A stretch of DNA of 45,400 bases, from NCBI GenBank assembly GCA_029838195.1, contig JALGVJ010000041.1, positions 1 through 45,400 of the forward strand. The letters are read 5' to 3'. The notes beneath the pieces were generated by a model. It did no database searches, had not been told where the DNA came from, and saw only the letters and a program-made list of their open reading frames with translations. Shown here in pieces: positions 19,564 through 29,592 of the stretch (position 1 is its first letter; the number at the start of each line of letters is the position of its first letter). A program made the position numbers and the translations under genes. Origin of the DNA: Promethearchaeota archaeon (GTDB taxonomy: Archaea; Asgardarchaeota; Lokiarchaeia; Sigyniarchaeales; SOKP01).

Positions 19564-20370
19564 ATGACAAAACTTCATTTAAAAGCAAAAATGCAAATTA
19601 TTGGAAAGATACGATTAATAACAGGGCTTAGCATTGGAGGCTCTGGTGGAGGTCTTGAAATAGGGGGTGTTGATAATCCAATAATTCGAAATCCTATAAA
19701 TAATGAACCATACATACCGGGTAGTTCTTTGAAAGGTAAGTTTCGCTCCTTATTAGAAAAACATTTAGGAAAAGAACTGAATAAAGAAGTAATAACGGGG
19801 AAAAATCTAATCCGAATTCACGCGTGTAAAAATGATGGTGATTATAATAATTGTCCCGTATGTCTTTTATTTGGAAGTGCTGAAAAGGAGATTAACAAAC
19901 CAACAAGATTAATTGTAAGGGATTGCCAGTTGATTGATGGGGCTGAATATACTAAAAAGGATTTGGAAGAGAAAGGAGATTTACCATTCTCTGAAATTAA
20001 AACTGAAACGGTCATTGATCGAATTACAGCGCAGGCAATGCCTCGAGAATTAGAACGAGTTCCAGCAGGAGCGGAATTTAATTTAGATTTAATCTATGAT
20101 CTTTATGATGCTAAAGATGTTGAATTTATCGGAGAGGTGTTTAAATGCATGAAACTTTTAGAAGACGATTATTTAGGAGGATCGGGTTCAAGAGGATCAG
20201 GACAAATACAGTTCACCGATTTGAAAATTAATATCAAGGAAGAGGAATATTATAATTCCGGTAAATATAAAGATATCTATGAAAATATAAATAAAGATGC
20301 TAAAACCGTTGAAGAAATTATCCCTAATATTAAAGAGATTCAAGAAAAACTAGTGCCTTTAATTCAATGA
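19564..20370 (+). CDS. csm3: Csm3, Cas7-like backbone and target-RNA nuclease
   Basis: The product is 268 aa from ATG 19564. I chose this start over an in-frame TTG at 19549 because a perfect GGAGGT lies 7 nt upstream of the ATG. The RAMP/Cas7 features are IPGSSLKGKFRSLLEKH, NNCPVCLLFGSAEK, RVPAGAEFNLDLIYD and the glycine-rich loop GGSGSRGSGQIQF. Asp37 in EIGGVDNPIIRNP matches the conserved Csm3 Asp that cuts target RNA every 6 nt, so target RNA cleavage should be active. Several copies form the backbone of the Csm complex. Confidence 0.95.
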   Translation: MTKLHLKAKMQIIGKIRLITGLSIGGSGGGLEIGGVDNPIIRNPINNEPYIPGSSLKGKFRSLLEKHLGKELNKEVITGKNLIRIHACKNDGDYNNCPVCLLFGSAEKEINKPTRLIVRDCQLIDGAEYTKKDLEEKGDLPFSEIKTETVIDRITAQAMPRELERVPAGAEFNLDLIYDLYDAKDVEFIGEVFKCMKLLEDDYLGGSGSRGSGQIQFTDLKINIKEEEYYNSGKYKDIYENINKDAKTVEEIIPNIKEIQEKLVPLIQ

Positions 20371-20397
20371 AATAAAAAGATAGAGAGGTTCTTGAAG

Positions 20398-21465
20398 ATG
20401 GTGCTACATCAACTATTAAAGTTAAGACCTAAAACGGCATTTCACATTGGAACTCTAATGGATTTAGAAAATACAGATATAACCATTCATTCAGATACTA
20501 TCTTTAGCGCATTATGCAATATTTCCGGAATATACTTTAATAAGGATGAATATGATAGATTTATTCAACCTTTCATCGAAGGAAATCCTCCATTTCTCCT
20601 AAGTTCGGCTTTTCCATACTATGAGGATAATGAAAATACAATCTTTTTTTTTCCAAAACCATTAATCTTTAAGGATTTCGTTGGTAATGATCCAAAATAT
20701 GTAAAAACCTATAAAAAAATAATATATATTTCGGAAAAATTATTTGATGCCTATCTCACGGGAGATGATGAATTTTTAGAATCAAATTTTAAAGATAAAA
20801 ATAACAATATTATTGAAAATAATTTTATCCAAGGTTTTAATATCTGGATATCCAGCGAAGAAAGAGAATTAATTCCCGAAATTAACGAGTTTTGGAAAAT
20901 AACAAGATTACCGAGAGTTGTAATTGATCGACCAACTAATTTAACAGGAATTTACCATTATTCACGGGTTTTTTTTCACGAAAATGTTGGTTTATTCCTA
21001 TTAATTAATATAATTGATAAAAAAAATGATTCGGCCATTATAAACGACTTATTTTTAAAATTTCGTTATTTAGGTGATACGGGGCTTGGTGGTGAAAGAA
21101 GTATTGGAAATGGATTTTTTGAATTAGATTTTGATGAAAAAGACAAATTATTTTCAATTGAAATTCCTGAACATTCAGAAAATACTGATTTTGGCTTAAC
21201 TCTGTCACTTTATATCCCTACTGAAAATGAGATCAAGCATAGAGTATTAGACAACAACTCGTTTTATCAATTGACAAGGCGAACTGGATGGATATCACAA
21301 AAAACTTACTTTCGAAAAGCTATCAACTTGATAATTGAAGGAAGTGTTTTCAAAAAATTAAATGGATCTATAATGGGAAAAATGGTTGATCTAACTCCAG
21401 AAATTCTGTCCCGAGAAGATCCAACTTTTAAATGCCATCGATATGGCTATGCTTATCTATTATAA
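20398..21465 (+). CDS. csm4: Csm4, Cas5-like subunit of the Csm complex
   Basis: The product is 355 aa from ATG 20398; GAGAGG at 20383-20388 is correctly spaced for it, so an in-frame TTG 6 nt upstream is less likely. The N-terminal RAMP strand reads LRPKTAFHIG, followed by HSDTIFSALCNISGIYF (typical of Csm4) and the glycine-rich DTGLGGERSIGNGFFEL. Csm4 caps the crRNA 5' handle and binds Cas10. It lies between csm3 and csm5, with 27 nt before it and about 20 nt after. Confidence 0.92.
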   Translation: MVLHQLLKLRPKTAFHIGTLMDLENTDITIHSDTIFSALCNISGIYFNKDEYDRFIQPFIEGNPPFLLSSAFPYYEDNENTIFFFPKPLIFKDFVGNDPKYVKTYKKIIYISEKLFDAYLTGDDEFLESNFKDKNNNIIENNFIQGFNIWISSEERELIPEINEFWKITRLPRVVIDRPTNLTGIYHYSRVFFHENVGLFLLINIIDKKNDSAIINDLFLKFRYLGDTGLGGERSIGNGFFELDFDEKDKLFSIEIPEHSENTDFGLTLSLYIPTENEIKHRVLDNNSFYQLTRRTGWISQKTYFRKAINLIIEGSVFKKLNGSIMGKMVDLTPEILSREDPTFKCHRYGYAYLL

Positions 21466-21481
21466 TTATACATGGAGTTGA

Positions 21482-22792
21482 ATGTTAATGGAAAAAGATT
21501 TAAGAGAAATACATACACTTGAATATGAAATAATAACACCGCTTCATATTGGAAATGGAGAAAAAATCCCAAAAACAGAACTTGCCTTTTTTCCAAATGA
21601 AGGCTTGATTCGAAAAGTAGATTTTGAAAAATTCTTTGCTAATCAACCTCCTCAAAAAATGGGAGAACTTTTAAAATTCATTAAAAGCGCTCAAAATGAT
21701 TATTTCAACGACATTCTTAAATTCGAACATTTAAATTTAAATAATACGCCAAGCGAATATGATTTACAATTTCTATTCCCTTATTCAAAAAATGACCTCT
21801 TGAAACTTAGAGAGATTTCTACGTTTATTAAGAATCCTTTCTTCAAACCTTTTATTCCTGGTTCTTCCATGAAAGGATGGCTTAGAACAGCAATCTTATA
21901 CTATTATTTAACGAAAATCAAAGAAACTAAAGAGAATCTAGAAGAATTCAACCAAGAATTAGATCATTTACCCCGTGGAGGAAGATCGTTGTATGAAAAG
22001 AAAAAAAATATGAGAAAAATTTTAGAAGATAAAATTTTTGGAGCAGACCCCCGCGAGAATATTTTCAGATTTATCATTATAACGGATACCACTCCAATTA
22101 ATCCTCAAGATTTGTTATTAGGATTAATTAATATATATCACCCCACAAAAAGGAGAAATGAAATGCTATTTGAGTCGCTCGGCTTTCCCATTTTCATTGA
22201 ATTGTTAAAAGAGGGAGCTAGAGCATCTAATAGGATTATTTTTGATAGAAGTTTAGACAAGTTTAAAGAAAGGTACCTGAGTTCCAATTCAATATCTTCA
22301 AAAATCAGAGAATTCATTTTAGGAGATTTAATTGAACGAGAAGGAGAAGAAAAAATTCGAAAAATCTGCCAGATTAATAATTTCTTTTCAAAAAACATAA
22401 TTGAATATAATTATAATTATTTGAATAAATTAAATAATGAAATATCTAGTCCTTACCTCGAAAATCTCATGCAATTTTATGAAAATCGCCTCCGAGAGAT
22501 ATTCAAAGAAATAACCTCGTCAAATAATTCATTTTTAATGAGATTAGGTTTTGGAACTGAATGGACTTCAAAAACTATCGGGCATCTATTAATTGATTAT
22601 TTTCTCAATAAAAGACAGCCAACTATGGATTTCAATGTGTTTTTCGACCGCCTTAATAGACTCCAATTATTTAAAGGACAAACCATGCATAAGCATTTTA
22701 AAATGATCCCTATATCCAGAGCATATGTAGTTAATAATTTAAACATTCCCCAATATCCTTTAGGATGGGTAAAAGTAAACATCAATACTTAA
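21482..22792 (+). CDS. csm5: Csm5, terminal Cas7-like subunit
   Basis: The product is 436 aa from ATG 21482; a second in-frame ATG at 21488 fits the GGAG at 21474-21477 equally well. The N-terminus reads EIITPLHIGNGEK, the RAMP opening strand shared with Csm5, then FIPGSSMKGWLRTAIL, the lid motif. The C-terminus carries LMRLGFGTEWTSKTIG, a glycine loop at the usual Csm5 place. Csm5 caps the 3' end of the crRNA and helps recruit host nucleases for crRNA trimming. It is the fifth gene of the csm operon in canonical order. Confidence 0.9.
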   Translation: MLMEKDLREIHTLEYEIITPLHIGNGEKIPKTELAFFPNEGLIRKVDFEKFFANQPPQKMGELLKFIKSAQNDYFNDILKFEHLNLNNTPSEYDLQFLFPYSKNDLLKLREISTFIKNPFFKPFIPGSSMKGWLRTAILYYYLTKIKETKENLEEFNQELDHLPRGGRSLYEKKKNMRKILEDKIFGADPRENIFRFIIITDTTPINPQDLLLGLINIYHPTKRRNEMLFESLGFPIFIELLKEGARASNRIIFDRSLDKFKERYLSSNSISSKIREFILGDLIEREGEEKIRKICQINNFFSKNIIEYNYNYLNKLNNEISSPYLENLMQFYENRLREIFKEITSSNNSFLMRLGFGTEWTSKTIGHLLIDYFLNKRQPTMDFNVFFDRLNRLQLFKGQTMHKHFKMIPISRAYVVNNLNIPQYPLGWVKVNINT

Positions 22793-22859
22793 ATTACGTT
22801 AGAAATTTAAAAAAAATGAAATTTTTCAATCAATATCAATTAATTTTTTTCCAAAATTC

Positions 22860-24323
22860 ATGTTTCGGACAACTAATAAAATATATGAGAGTAAAGATAT
22901 TATTTTTGATTTAATCTTTAAATTTGGTTCTTTTGATCCCAATGAAAGGGAAAGATTATTACTGAATATCTCTAAAAATAATGAATTTTCGGGTTATATA
23001 GCTAGAGCATTATCAGATAATTTCTTAGATATTTCTATTGAAGTAAGACATACATTAATCTTTAATTTAATAAATTTTGAGAGAGCTATTCCCGAGATTT
23101 TAAAAATTCTGAGAAAATATTATGCCAAATTACCAAAAGAAATTTTTTATTATATAATAATTAATTTAGCAAAATATGAGGATGATCCTTCTGTTGAGGT
23201 TGCTAGATTTATATGGGATAAATTAGAAGATATTAATATCAATATTAGAAATGAATTAATATTAGAATTAGCATCCCATGAAGATTCTTCCATTGAAGTT
23301 CTTAAAATGATTTATGAAAAATTTGAACTTTTCTCTGATGAAGATATAGAAAAAATTCTATTAAAAATTACTGAATTTGAAGAATCTTCCCTTTTTCTTA
23401 TCGGATTGTTAAAAAATTCTGATTTTTTTAGTAGAATTCCCTATCAATTAATTAATAATATTTTAAAAAAGATTGTTGAATATGATAAAGTGAAAGAAAA
23501 ATTAAGTGAAATTATTCTTGTATATTTTGAACAAATCGATTTTAATTTAAATGAAGAATTATTAATAAAAATTTCAAATGAAGATCAAGCTGTAGAACAT
23601 ATTCTAGAAATCCTAAAAGTAAGGTCTCAATTATTCGATATTACTTTTCTTGAAAATGTTTTTAAAAATATAATTAAGACTTTGAGTAATTCAAAAGTAC
23701 AGAATTCTTTTGATGTACTAGCAGATTATTTATCAAATAAATTTGAAGAAATTCCATCTAAAATAAGAAATAATTTATTATTGGAGCTCTCTGAACATAA
23801 AGAAGTTGGATATATAATAGCAGATATATTATATAATTATTATGAAAAAATTCCTGAAAATATAAGGCAAAAAATTATTATAAATCTCCCATTTGATGAA
23901 AAAATTAATAATATACTTAAAGAAATATACGAAATAAATTTCTTAGAAATACAATTAGATAAATATTTAGAAGAAATTAGAAATTATATTTCAATTGATA
24001 TTCAAAAAGATTTATTTCTAAGTTCTGAAGAAACTAATTTTTCTGGAATACTTAGTTCAGTAAGGAAATTTATTGAAAAATTAATAAAAAATATTGCATC
24101 CGAAAAAATAAAAGATTTTAATAGAATTACAAATTACAAAATTATTAAGAGACTACGTGAAATTAATGTTATTTCAGAAAATCAGGAAAAAAATTTACTA
24201 TTTTTAAATGGTTATGGAAATATTGGATCACATAATACTCCAATTTCTTTATCTTTTAGGGAGAGAATCATGTTAGTATTAGCTTTAAGTCAAGTAATTG
24301 ATGAAATTTTATTCACGGATTAA
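22860..24323 (+). CDS. HEAT-like repeat protein in the type III-A operon
   Basis: The product is 487 aa. Residues about 20-370 are a string of roughly nine helical repeats of 33-37 aa with a recurring pattern (IRNELILELASHE, IRNNLLLELSEHKE, IRQKIIINLPFDEK), which is HEAT/ARM-like. The last 120 residues form a separate helical domain ending RLREINVISENQEKN and FLNGYGNIGSHNTP. Its layout recalls HEPN-like/DUF4145 domains, but the usual Arg before the His is missing. It lies 67 nt after csm5 and 67 nt before cas6 on the same strand, so it is probably co-transcribed. I do not recognise it as a named cas gene. It may be an accessory scaffold or a regulator. Confidence 0.6.
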   Translation: MFRTTNKIYESKDIIFDLIFKFGSFDPNERERLLLNISKNNEFSGYIARALSDNFLDISIEVRHTLIFNLINFERAIPEILKILRKYYAKLPKEIFYYIIINLAKYEDDPSVEVARFIWDKLEDININIRNELILELASHEDSSIEVLKMIYEKFELFSDEDIEKILLKITEFEESSLFLIGLLKNSDFFSRIPYQLINNILKKIVEYDKVKEKLSEIILVYFEQIDFNLNEELLIKISNEDQAVEHILEILKVRSQLFDITFLENVFKNIIKTLSNSKVQNSFDVLADYLSNKFEEIPSKIRNNLLLELSEHKEVGYIIADILYNYYEKIPENIRQKIIINLPFDEKINNILKEIYEINFLEIQLDKYLEEIRNYISIDIQKDLFLSSEETNFSGILSSVRKFIEKLIKNIASEKIKDFNRITNYKIIKRLREINVISENQEKNLLFLNGYGNIGSHNTPISLSFRERIMLVLALSQVIDEILFTD

Positions 24324-24390
24324 ACAATTTTTAGTCATTCGAAGTATTTTCAAATTTAAATATATGAAATAATTTAATAATTTATCTCAT

Positions 24391-25173
24391 ATGATTCGAA
24401 TAAAATTAGAACTCAAACCAGAAGAAAAAAATGGAGCGTTTCAATATCCGCCTCTTGGGTATATTTTTCGAGCAATTTTAATGAAGTGGTTGACAGAGTT
24501 AAAACCTGATCTCGTTCAAGAATTACATTCTAGCAATAAAATTCGCCCTTATTCCATTCAAATAATGTGTCGTAGAGAAAAATTAATTTTTTATATCAAT
24601 ATTTTTAATCCTTCTTTAAGCTCTTTACTCATTAATGATTTAATTCAAAAAAAGCAAAAATCTTTTAAAATAATGAAACAAAAATATCTCGTGCGGAAAG
24701 CGTTATTTGAGGATATTTCAATAAATTCTTATCTTAGAAAAGGGCGTCCTGTAAGCAGTTTTAAAATTGATTTTTTGAAGCCAACTTTTTTTAATACTAC
24801 TCGAGGAGATTATTCAATAAAGCTCCCCATTCCTGAGATCATGTTCAGCAATCTCGTGAATCTGTGGAATGAATTTTCAGATGAGAAAGATAAAATCGAA
24901 AAAAATAATTTTCTACAATGGGTTAATCGATATATGTATCCAAGTAGTTTTAAAATTAAAACTCAAGCAAGAGAAATGGGAGAAAATTTACCTGCTTCAG
25001 GGGTTATTGGTTGGATGATCTATTTCTTAACTGAAAATCATCTCATTTATAATAAATATATTGATGGATTATGCAAATTAGGAGAATTAACAAATGTAGG
25101 AGGAGGTCGTACTGCGGGATTTGGCTTGATAAAATATACTCCTTTAGAATTTTTTGAATCTTCTACTAATTAA
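24391..25173 (+). CDS. cas6: Cas6, crRNA endoribonuclease (III-A module)
   Basis: The product is 260 aa, the normal Cas6 length. The N-terminal half has PPLGYIFRAILMKWL and LVQELHSSNKIRPYSIQ, where His46 is the candidate catalytic histidine. The C-terminus has the Cas6 glycine-rich loop LTNVGGGRTAGFGLI. It would cut repeat RNA 8 nt from the repeat end, leaving the ATTGAAAC or ATTGAAAT handle. It is clearly homologous to the second Cas6 at 37643 over most of its length. It is the last gene of the III-A block, and the next gene (csx1) converges on it. Confidence 0.93.
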   Translation: MIRIKLELKPEEKNGAFQYPPLGYIFRAILMKWLTELKPDLVQELHSSNKIRPYSIQIMCRREKLIFYINIFNPSLSSLLINDLIQKKQKSFKIMKQKYLVRKALFEDISINSYLRKGRPVSSFKIDFLKPTFFNTTRGDYSIKLPIPEIMFSNLVNLWNEFSDEKDKIEKNNFLQWVNRYMYPSSFKIKTQAREMGENLPASGVIGWMIYFLTENHLIYNKYIDGLCKLGELTNVGGGRTAGFGLIKYTPLEFFESSTN

Positions 25174-25274
25174 TAAGTAGAAAACCTTAAAATTCATAAA
25201 ATTTGGTCAGTGTTTAAAATGGCTTATTAAAAAATTGATTAGAATCATTGAGTTATTTATATTCCCATTCATTT

Positions 25275-26735
25275 TTATTTTTCAGGAGTTTTTAACCATT
25301 TCTCTATAGTCTTTAATTTACTTTCATCATATCTTATTAAAATATTACCATCTACCCCTTTTTTTACAAAAATGAAATCATTGAGAAATCCTGAATGAGC
25401 GAAAAAATTACGTTTAATGTCAGAACTTGTTCTTGATTCTTCAAGATCAGGTTTTAACTGTTCCTCCTTTGTAGAAATTCCTTGATACTGAAGAATATTT
25501 AAATCTTTTAAACATATTTCTTCATAATCTTGTAAACTTTTTGATTTAATTTCTATAACTCTTAAATCTCTTTCGAGAAAGCGCTTGTTTACACCCATAT
25601 CAAGCCGAGAATACAAGTCTGTAAATATTTTATTTATATTTTCTATGGAAGGTTCGCTGGTGTTAACATTTTCATCGTAAAATTGTTTCAGGGATTCAAA
25701 TAATCCCAAGGTAAACAAGCAATTTATCACTTCTTTTTTTTTCACGTTCATTCTTGTTAGGGTGAGGCGCTGGATATGCTCTCTTTCGTGGTTTATCACA
25801 TCCTTAGAAATGAGTAAATTACCGTTAATAAAATGCGGTAGTCTTTTAATCTCTTCTAATTGTTTTACCAAGCAATCCATGGATTCCTCGGAAAAAGAAA
25901 TAAGCTCTCTTGTAAATAATGCTAATGGGACATTATTAGTAATTGCCTTAAATGCTATAAGCGTTGGAGCAATAATTTTCGATTTCGTACTTGGTAGAAG
26001 CCGTGGTGCACTTTTATAAATTTCAGGTGGATATGCTCTTCCACCTCCTTTAATAAATGCAGATGGGATTGATGTCGTTGAATAAGGAATAGAAAAAAAT
26101 GCTTTCGATTTTTCTTCAACAAGAGTAATTGGATAAGGGCCCTTGATATTTCTCATTACTGGAGGTACTATAGCAATCTGGACCTTTAATTGAGAATCAC
26201 CGGAGATAATCGCTTTTAAATTATTGTATACTAAAAGATGCCTAGCAGCTTCTAATAGCGCTTTCGCGTAGATATTAAATCCGGTGGAAATATCAAATAT
26301 TAAATCTCCCTTCATGTCAAGTAAATCAGCGACCACTTGAATGATGATATTATCCAAACTGTTTTCAAAATTAATTTGAAAATTTGTATTTTTATTATTA
26401 ATATTATAAAGTCCCAATGATTGAATAGATTTAATTTCATGAGGTATTTTTAAATCCAAATTGAGTTTCTTTTTAACATAATCATCCTTAAAAGCGTGAG
26501 GTGGCTTTAATTTTTGAATTATTTCCTCTTCATTTTCATATAAAAAAGCAACTACGCTCTCAGGAATATAATAAATTATTTTAACGCTTGTATCGGGAAC
26601 CATTACCTTGCTAAGCGCAATTGAACTTAATACTGTTTTAATGGTTTCGCCATTATGGGCAAATTCAACATCATCATAATTTAGATTACCCAATACCTGG
26701 ACAATTGTCATGATTTTTTGATTCTCCATGAGCAT
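25275..26735 (-). CDS. csx1: Csx1-like CARF-HEPN ribonuclease
   Basis: The product is 486 aa. The N-terminal CARF domain begins MTIVQVLGNLNYDDVEF and has DISTGFNIYAKALLEAARH (Asp148 to Asn154), the cyclic-oligoadenylate-binding region of Csx1 proteins. The C-terminal HEPN domain has RNFFAHSG with Arg442 and His447, an intact R-x4-H RNase site. It should be activated by the messenger made by Cas10 and degrade RNA non-specifically. Three starts are possible: ATG 26735, the third codon, or the ninth (MTIVQ), which begins exactly at the conserved strand. It converges with the cas6 of the III-A operon and has its own promoter region around 26740-26940. Confidence 0.88.
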   Translation of the reverse strand: MLMENQKIMTIVQVLGNLNYDDVEFAHNGETIKTVLSSIALSKVMVPDTSVKIIYYIPESVVAFLYENEEEIIQKLKPPHAFKDDYVKKKLNLDLKIPHEIKSIQSLGLYNINNKNTNFQINFENSLDNIIIQVVADLLDMKGDLIFDISTGFNIYAKALLEAARHLLVYNNLKAIISGDSQLKVQIAIVPPVMRNIKGPYPITLVEEKSKAFFSIPYSTTSIPSAFIKGGGRAYPPEIYKSAPRLLPSTKSKIIAPTLIAFKAITNNVPLALFTRELISFSEESMDCLVKQLEEIKRLPHFINGNLLISKDVINHEREHIQRLTLTRMNVKKKEVINCLFTLGLFESLKQFYDENVNTSEPSIENINKIFTDLYSRLDMGVNKRFLERDLRVIEIKSKSLQDYEEICLKDLNILQYQGISTKEEQLKPDLEESRTSSDIKRNFFAHSGFLNDFIFVKKGVDGNILIRYDESKLKTIEKWLKTPEK

Positions 26736-26940
26736 TCATTCTCATCTTAATAGTTTTAATATATTGAATGCATTCGATACTTTTATCTTTTTCACCTCGT
26801 CATGATTTACTTGTTTTATTAAAGATTACTTAAAGGTTCATTTATCTTGCTCGTTTTTCCCGAGAAATAATACTAACCATATTTCTTTTTTTATTTATTG
26901 CTGTTTTTATATTATTATCATTCTAATATAGTTATTTGAT

Positions 26941-27450
26941 TTAAGATTTTTTAAAGCTCCTCAGCAGTTCAAATAATACCTTCCCCCTGGAAGTGATTTC
27001 ATGGGTATCCCACCCTCTTTTTCTTAATAACCCTTGTTTCACCATCTGCTGAATCGAATAATGATCAGAAAATATTTCATTTCTCTGAATTTTAAATGAC
27101 ATGTCCAAGAGAGCATTAAATTCGATGGAATGCAAGATAGGAGTCTCCACTAACACCGCATGAAGTCCCATCGTCCGTGGATGTAAAATTCGCTTGCTCT
27201 CCTCGGAGGATAGTTTTTCTAAATTTAATGGATTATCTGCCCCTAAAAAATTCTTGATATTGCCTTCGCTCTCGATTTCTGAACTAGTAATTAAATGACA
27301 TGCCATGTCCACCGGAAACATGTTCGGTAACGTATTAAAAATCCCTGATATAGTATTCCTTTCTCCCGCAACGTTCCCATAAATAGCCTTCCCCTTACTA
27401 TTTTCTTTTAATCTCATCTCCTCTTTCATGAACGCTACAAGCGTTTTCAT
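26941..27450 (-). CDS. Small protein with a C-terminal winged-helix-like region
   Basis: The product is 169 aa. Residues about 120-165 read SIQQMVKQGLLRKRGWDTHE and then ITSRGKVLFELL, with the spacing of a winged helix-turn-helix. The N-terminal 110 residues (AIYGNVAGERNTISGIF, HPRTMGLHAVLVETPIL) are not recognised and show no clear CARF motif. It lies between csx1 and the I-B operon, codirectional with csx1 but about 200 nt away, and diverges from cas8b. A transcriptional regulator of the neighbouring cas operons is plausible; this is inference from position and the C-terminal fold. Confidence 0.5.
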   Translation of the reverse strand: MKTLVAFMKEEMRLKENSKGKAIYGNVAGERNTISGIFNTLPNMFPVDMACHLITSSEIESEGNIKNFLGADNPLNLEKLSSEESKRILHPRTMGLHAVLVETPILHSIEFNALLDMSFKIQRNEIFSDHYSIQQMVKQGLLRKRGWDTHEITSRGKVLFELLRSFKKS

Positions 27451-27927
27451 TATCTTATAATTATTCTAATGCATGTTAATCGTGCCAACAAGAATAAAGA
27501 TTAGACCTCCTAGATCCAAACCCTCAAGTGAAGATAAGACATTTTGAGGAATTTTGGAGTAAGAACCATGAAAAAATCGGTCTTCAGAAATTCTTTTAAT
27601 ATTTCTAATTTTTTTTGTTTCAAATTATAGTTATATCCTTTCTGTATGAGAAAGCTTAATCTTGTTTTAAAACGGGCACCTCGCTTTTTTACAAAATTCA
27701 AGGCGGGATAGCTATGTTTTTCGTTAAAGAATTATTTGAGATTTTTAAGATTCAGTTAAAAACAAAAATTAAAAAAAAACACTCTTAAATGAGAGTTAAT
27801 GATAAAACAGAAATTTTGTTAAGTCCCCAAGATTTAAATAGAGAGAATATATATTATCAAATATAAGTAATAAAACTTAAAATAAAAGAAATACAAGCCG
27901 AGAGACAATATTAAATTTTGATTTGCA
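27451..27927. promoter_or_regulatory. Divergent promoter region between the winged-helix gene and cas8b
   Basis: This 477-nt AT-rich gap should hold promoters in both directions. A minus-strand open stretch of 63 codons (27510-27701, TTG start) has no recognisable features and may be a remnant. No repeat or palindrome stood out. Confidence 0.35.
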
Positions 27928-29592
27928 ATGTTGCTTAATGCTTTAGTAAATATCGGAAGAGTAATTGAAGGGGAGACTGAATTAGAGGATTTTGCTAAAA
28001 AATATGATCCTGAAATTGTTAAATTTATAAACATGAGGTATAGTTCTCCTCCAAAAATGGATCGAATTGTTAAAATAAACATAGCTCCAGGAATTTTAGA
28101 TGCTTTTGATACTGTGAAATTAGGAATTGAAAGAATTGACCCTGAATTTTGGAAAAATATTATAGATAAATTTAAAAAAAAACTTGATAAAAAGAAAAGA
28201 GATGAAAATAAAAAGGAAGTAATTAATGAAATCATTAAAAAATTAAATCTTGATATCAATGACTTTCAAAGATACATTTCTTTAGAAGTGATTGAATATA
28301 ATAAAGAACATCCCTATCTAATGTTAAGAGGAGAAAAAAAAGGGAATAATGTTTTTTTATCGCCGACGATGTTTACTAAAATTTCTTCAAAAAAAATTGA
28401 ATCTTTCCCCTTATGGAAGATAAATTTAGATATATCGTTAATTTTACCTGAAAAAGAAGATGAGGAAATAATTTTTATTAAAAATTTTTTTCAAAATTTA
28501 CCAAGTTTATCAGAAACTTCAAAAATTAAAGAAATAGATGCCGATCTAATTTTTAAATTTATTATTTCAGAGATTTTTTTAAGAGTATTAAATTCTGACA
28601 TCGAAAGAGAGAATTTAAAAACAGGTTATTATTTTTTTCCCATCTGTTTTAATGGGAAGTGGCCTTATAATATAGAGATATTTAAAGAGTATTATAAAAA
28701 AAAGACATTATCTGATGAAAATGCCCCAATAGGAATATGTTCGGGATGCGGAGAAAGAAAAAATGTAGAGAAGGGCCTAACAAAAGAATTAGGTTTTTTT
28801 AGCATCGATCAAAATAGTTTTACGTATTCTTTTTTCAAGGATTCGAACTACCAATTATGTAATGAATGTAAATACTTAGTCGAAGTTGGATTTAATCATG
28901 TAAAAAAAGATTTAAGAATTTTTTTAGGCGCACGTGGGAGGGGGAAGAGAAAGAATCCATATGAATTATACGTTATTCCGATTGCGGATGACCTTCAAAC
29001 ATTATCTAAAATTTTGAAAGAATTAAAATTTACTAAGGATTATAAGGAAAAGATTATTAAGGCAGGAGAGTTGGCGCAAGAATCGAATAATCAAGAAGAG
29101 GAAGAGGGAGAAGAAGTTTCCGAACAAATTTTACCCGCAAAAGAAGATTTACATAATTTTTTTATTAATTATTATTTTAGTAGGGGAGAAAAGAAAGAGA
29201 AAGATAGATTTGAATTATTATTAATTACATATTATCATCCAGATGGGCAATCAAGTGATTTTCATAATATCATATCTATCGATCTTTTAGATCATGAAAA
29301 AATAATCAAGTTATCCGATGTGCTTTCCGAATTAGAATTAAACGGGGAATTTATTTCTTTAAAAGATATCTTTTTCCTATTTGGAATCCATAAATTTAAA
29401 ACATATATCAGTAAATATCTAAATTTAAAAAGAATTGATTTATCTACATTATGTCGAGACGCTTATTTAAATCTTAAACAAGAATTTTTTAAATTCATGT
29501 CCAATCCATCTAATCCGCCTAATTTTATTAGACTTAATTTATATAGACTGAATATTTATTTCAAATTAATAAATAAATTGAATTTAATATGA
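27928..29592 (+). CDS. cas8b: Cas8b/Csh1-like large subunit of the type I-B complex
   Basis: The product is 554 aa. A central zinc finger, GICSGCGERKN (Cys271, Cys274) followed after 40 residues by YQLCNECKYL (Cys311, Cys314), is typical of Cas8b/Csh1 proteins. A Glu-rich linker lies around residues 390-410. Cas8b should recognise the PAM and recruit Cas3. It is followed by a gene overlapping in ATGA (29589-29592), then cas7, cas5 and cas3, the I-B order except for two extra genes. The overall sequence is divergent, so the subtype call leans on the zinc finger and the Csh2-type cas7. Confidence 0.83.
   Translation: MLLNALVNIGRVIEGETELEDFAKKYDPEIVKFINMRYSSPPKMDRIVKINIAPGILDAFDTVKLGIERIDPEFWKNIIDKFKKKLDKKKRDENKKEVINEIIKKLNLDINDFQRYISLEVIEYNKEHPYLMLRGEKKGNNVFLSPTMFTKISSKKIESFPLWKINLDISLILPEKEDEEIIFIKNFFQNLPSLSETSKIKEIDADLIFKFIISEIFLRVLNSDIERENLKTGYYFFPICFNGKWPYNIEIFKEYYKKKTLSDENAPIGICSGCGERKNVEKGLTKELGFFSIDQNSFTYSFFKDSNYQLCNECKYLVEVGFNHVKKDLRIFLGARGRGKRKNPYELYVIPIADDLQTLSKILKELKFTKDYKEKIIKAGELAQESNNQEEEEGEEVSEQILPAKEDLHNFFINYYFSRGEKKEKDRFELLLITYYHPDGQSSDFHNIISIDLLDHEKIIKLSDVLSELELNGEFISLKDIFFLFGIHKFKTYISKYLNLKRIDLSTLCRDAYLNLKQEFFKFMSNPSNPPNFIRLNLYRLNIYFKLINKLNLI

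Noticed and set aside
27510..27701. 63-codon minus-strand frame upstream of the winged-helix gene.
   Set aside because: It has a TTG start, no recognisable motif, and a stop shortly upstream in the same frame; it may be a remnant but cannot be supported as a gene.
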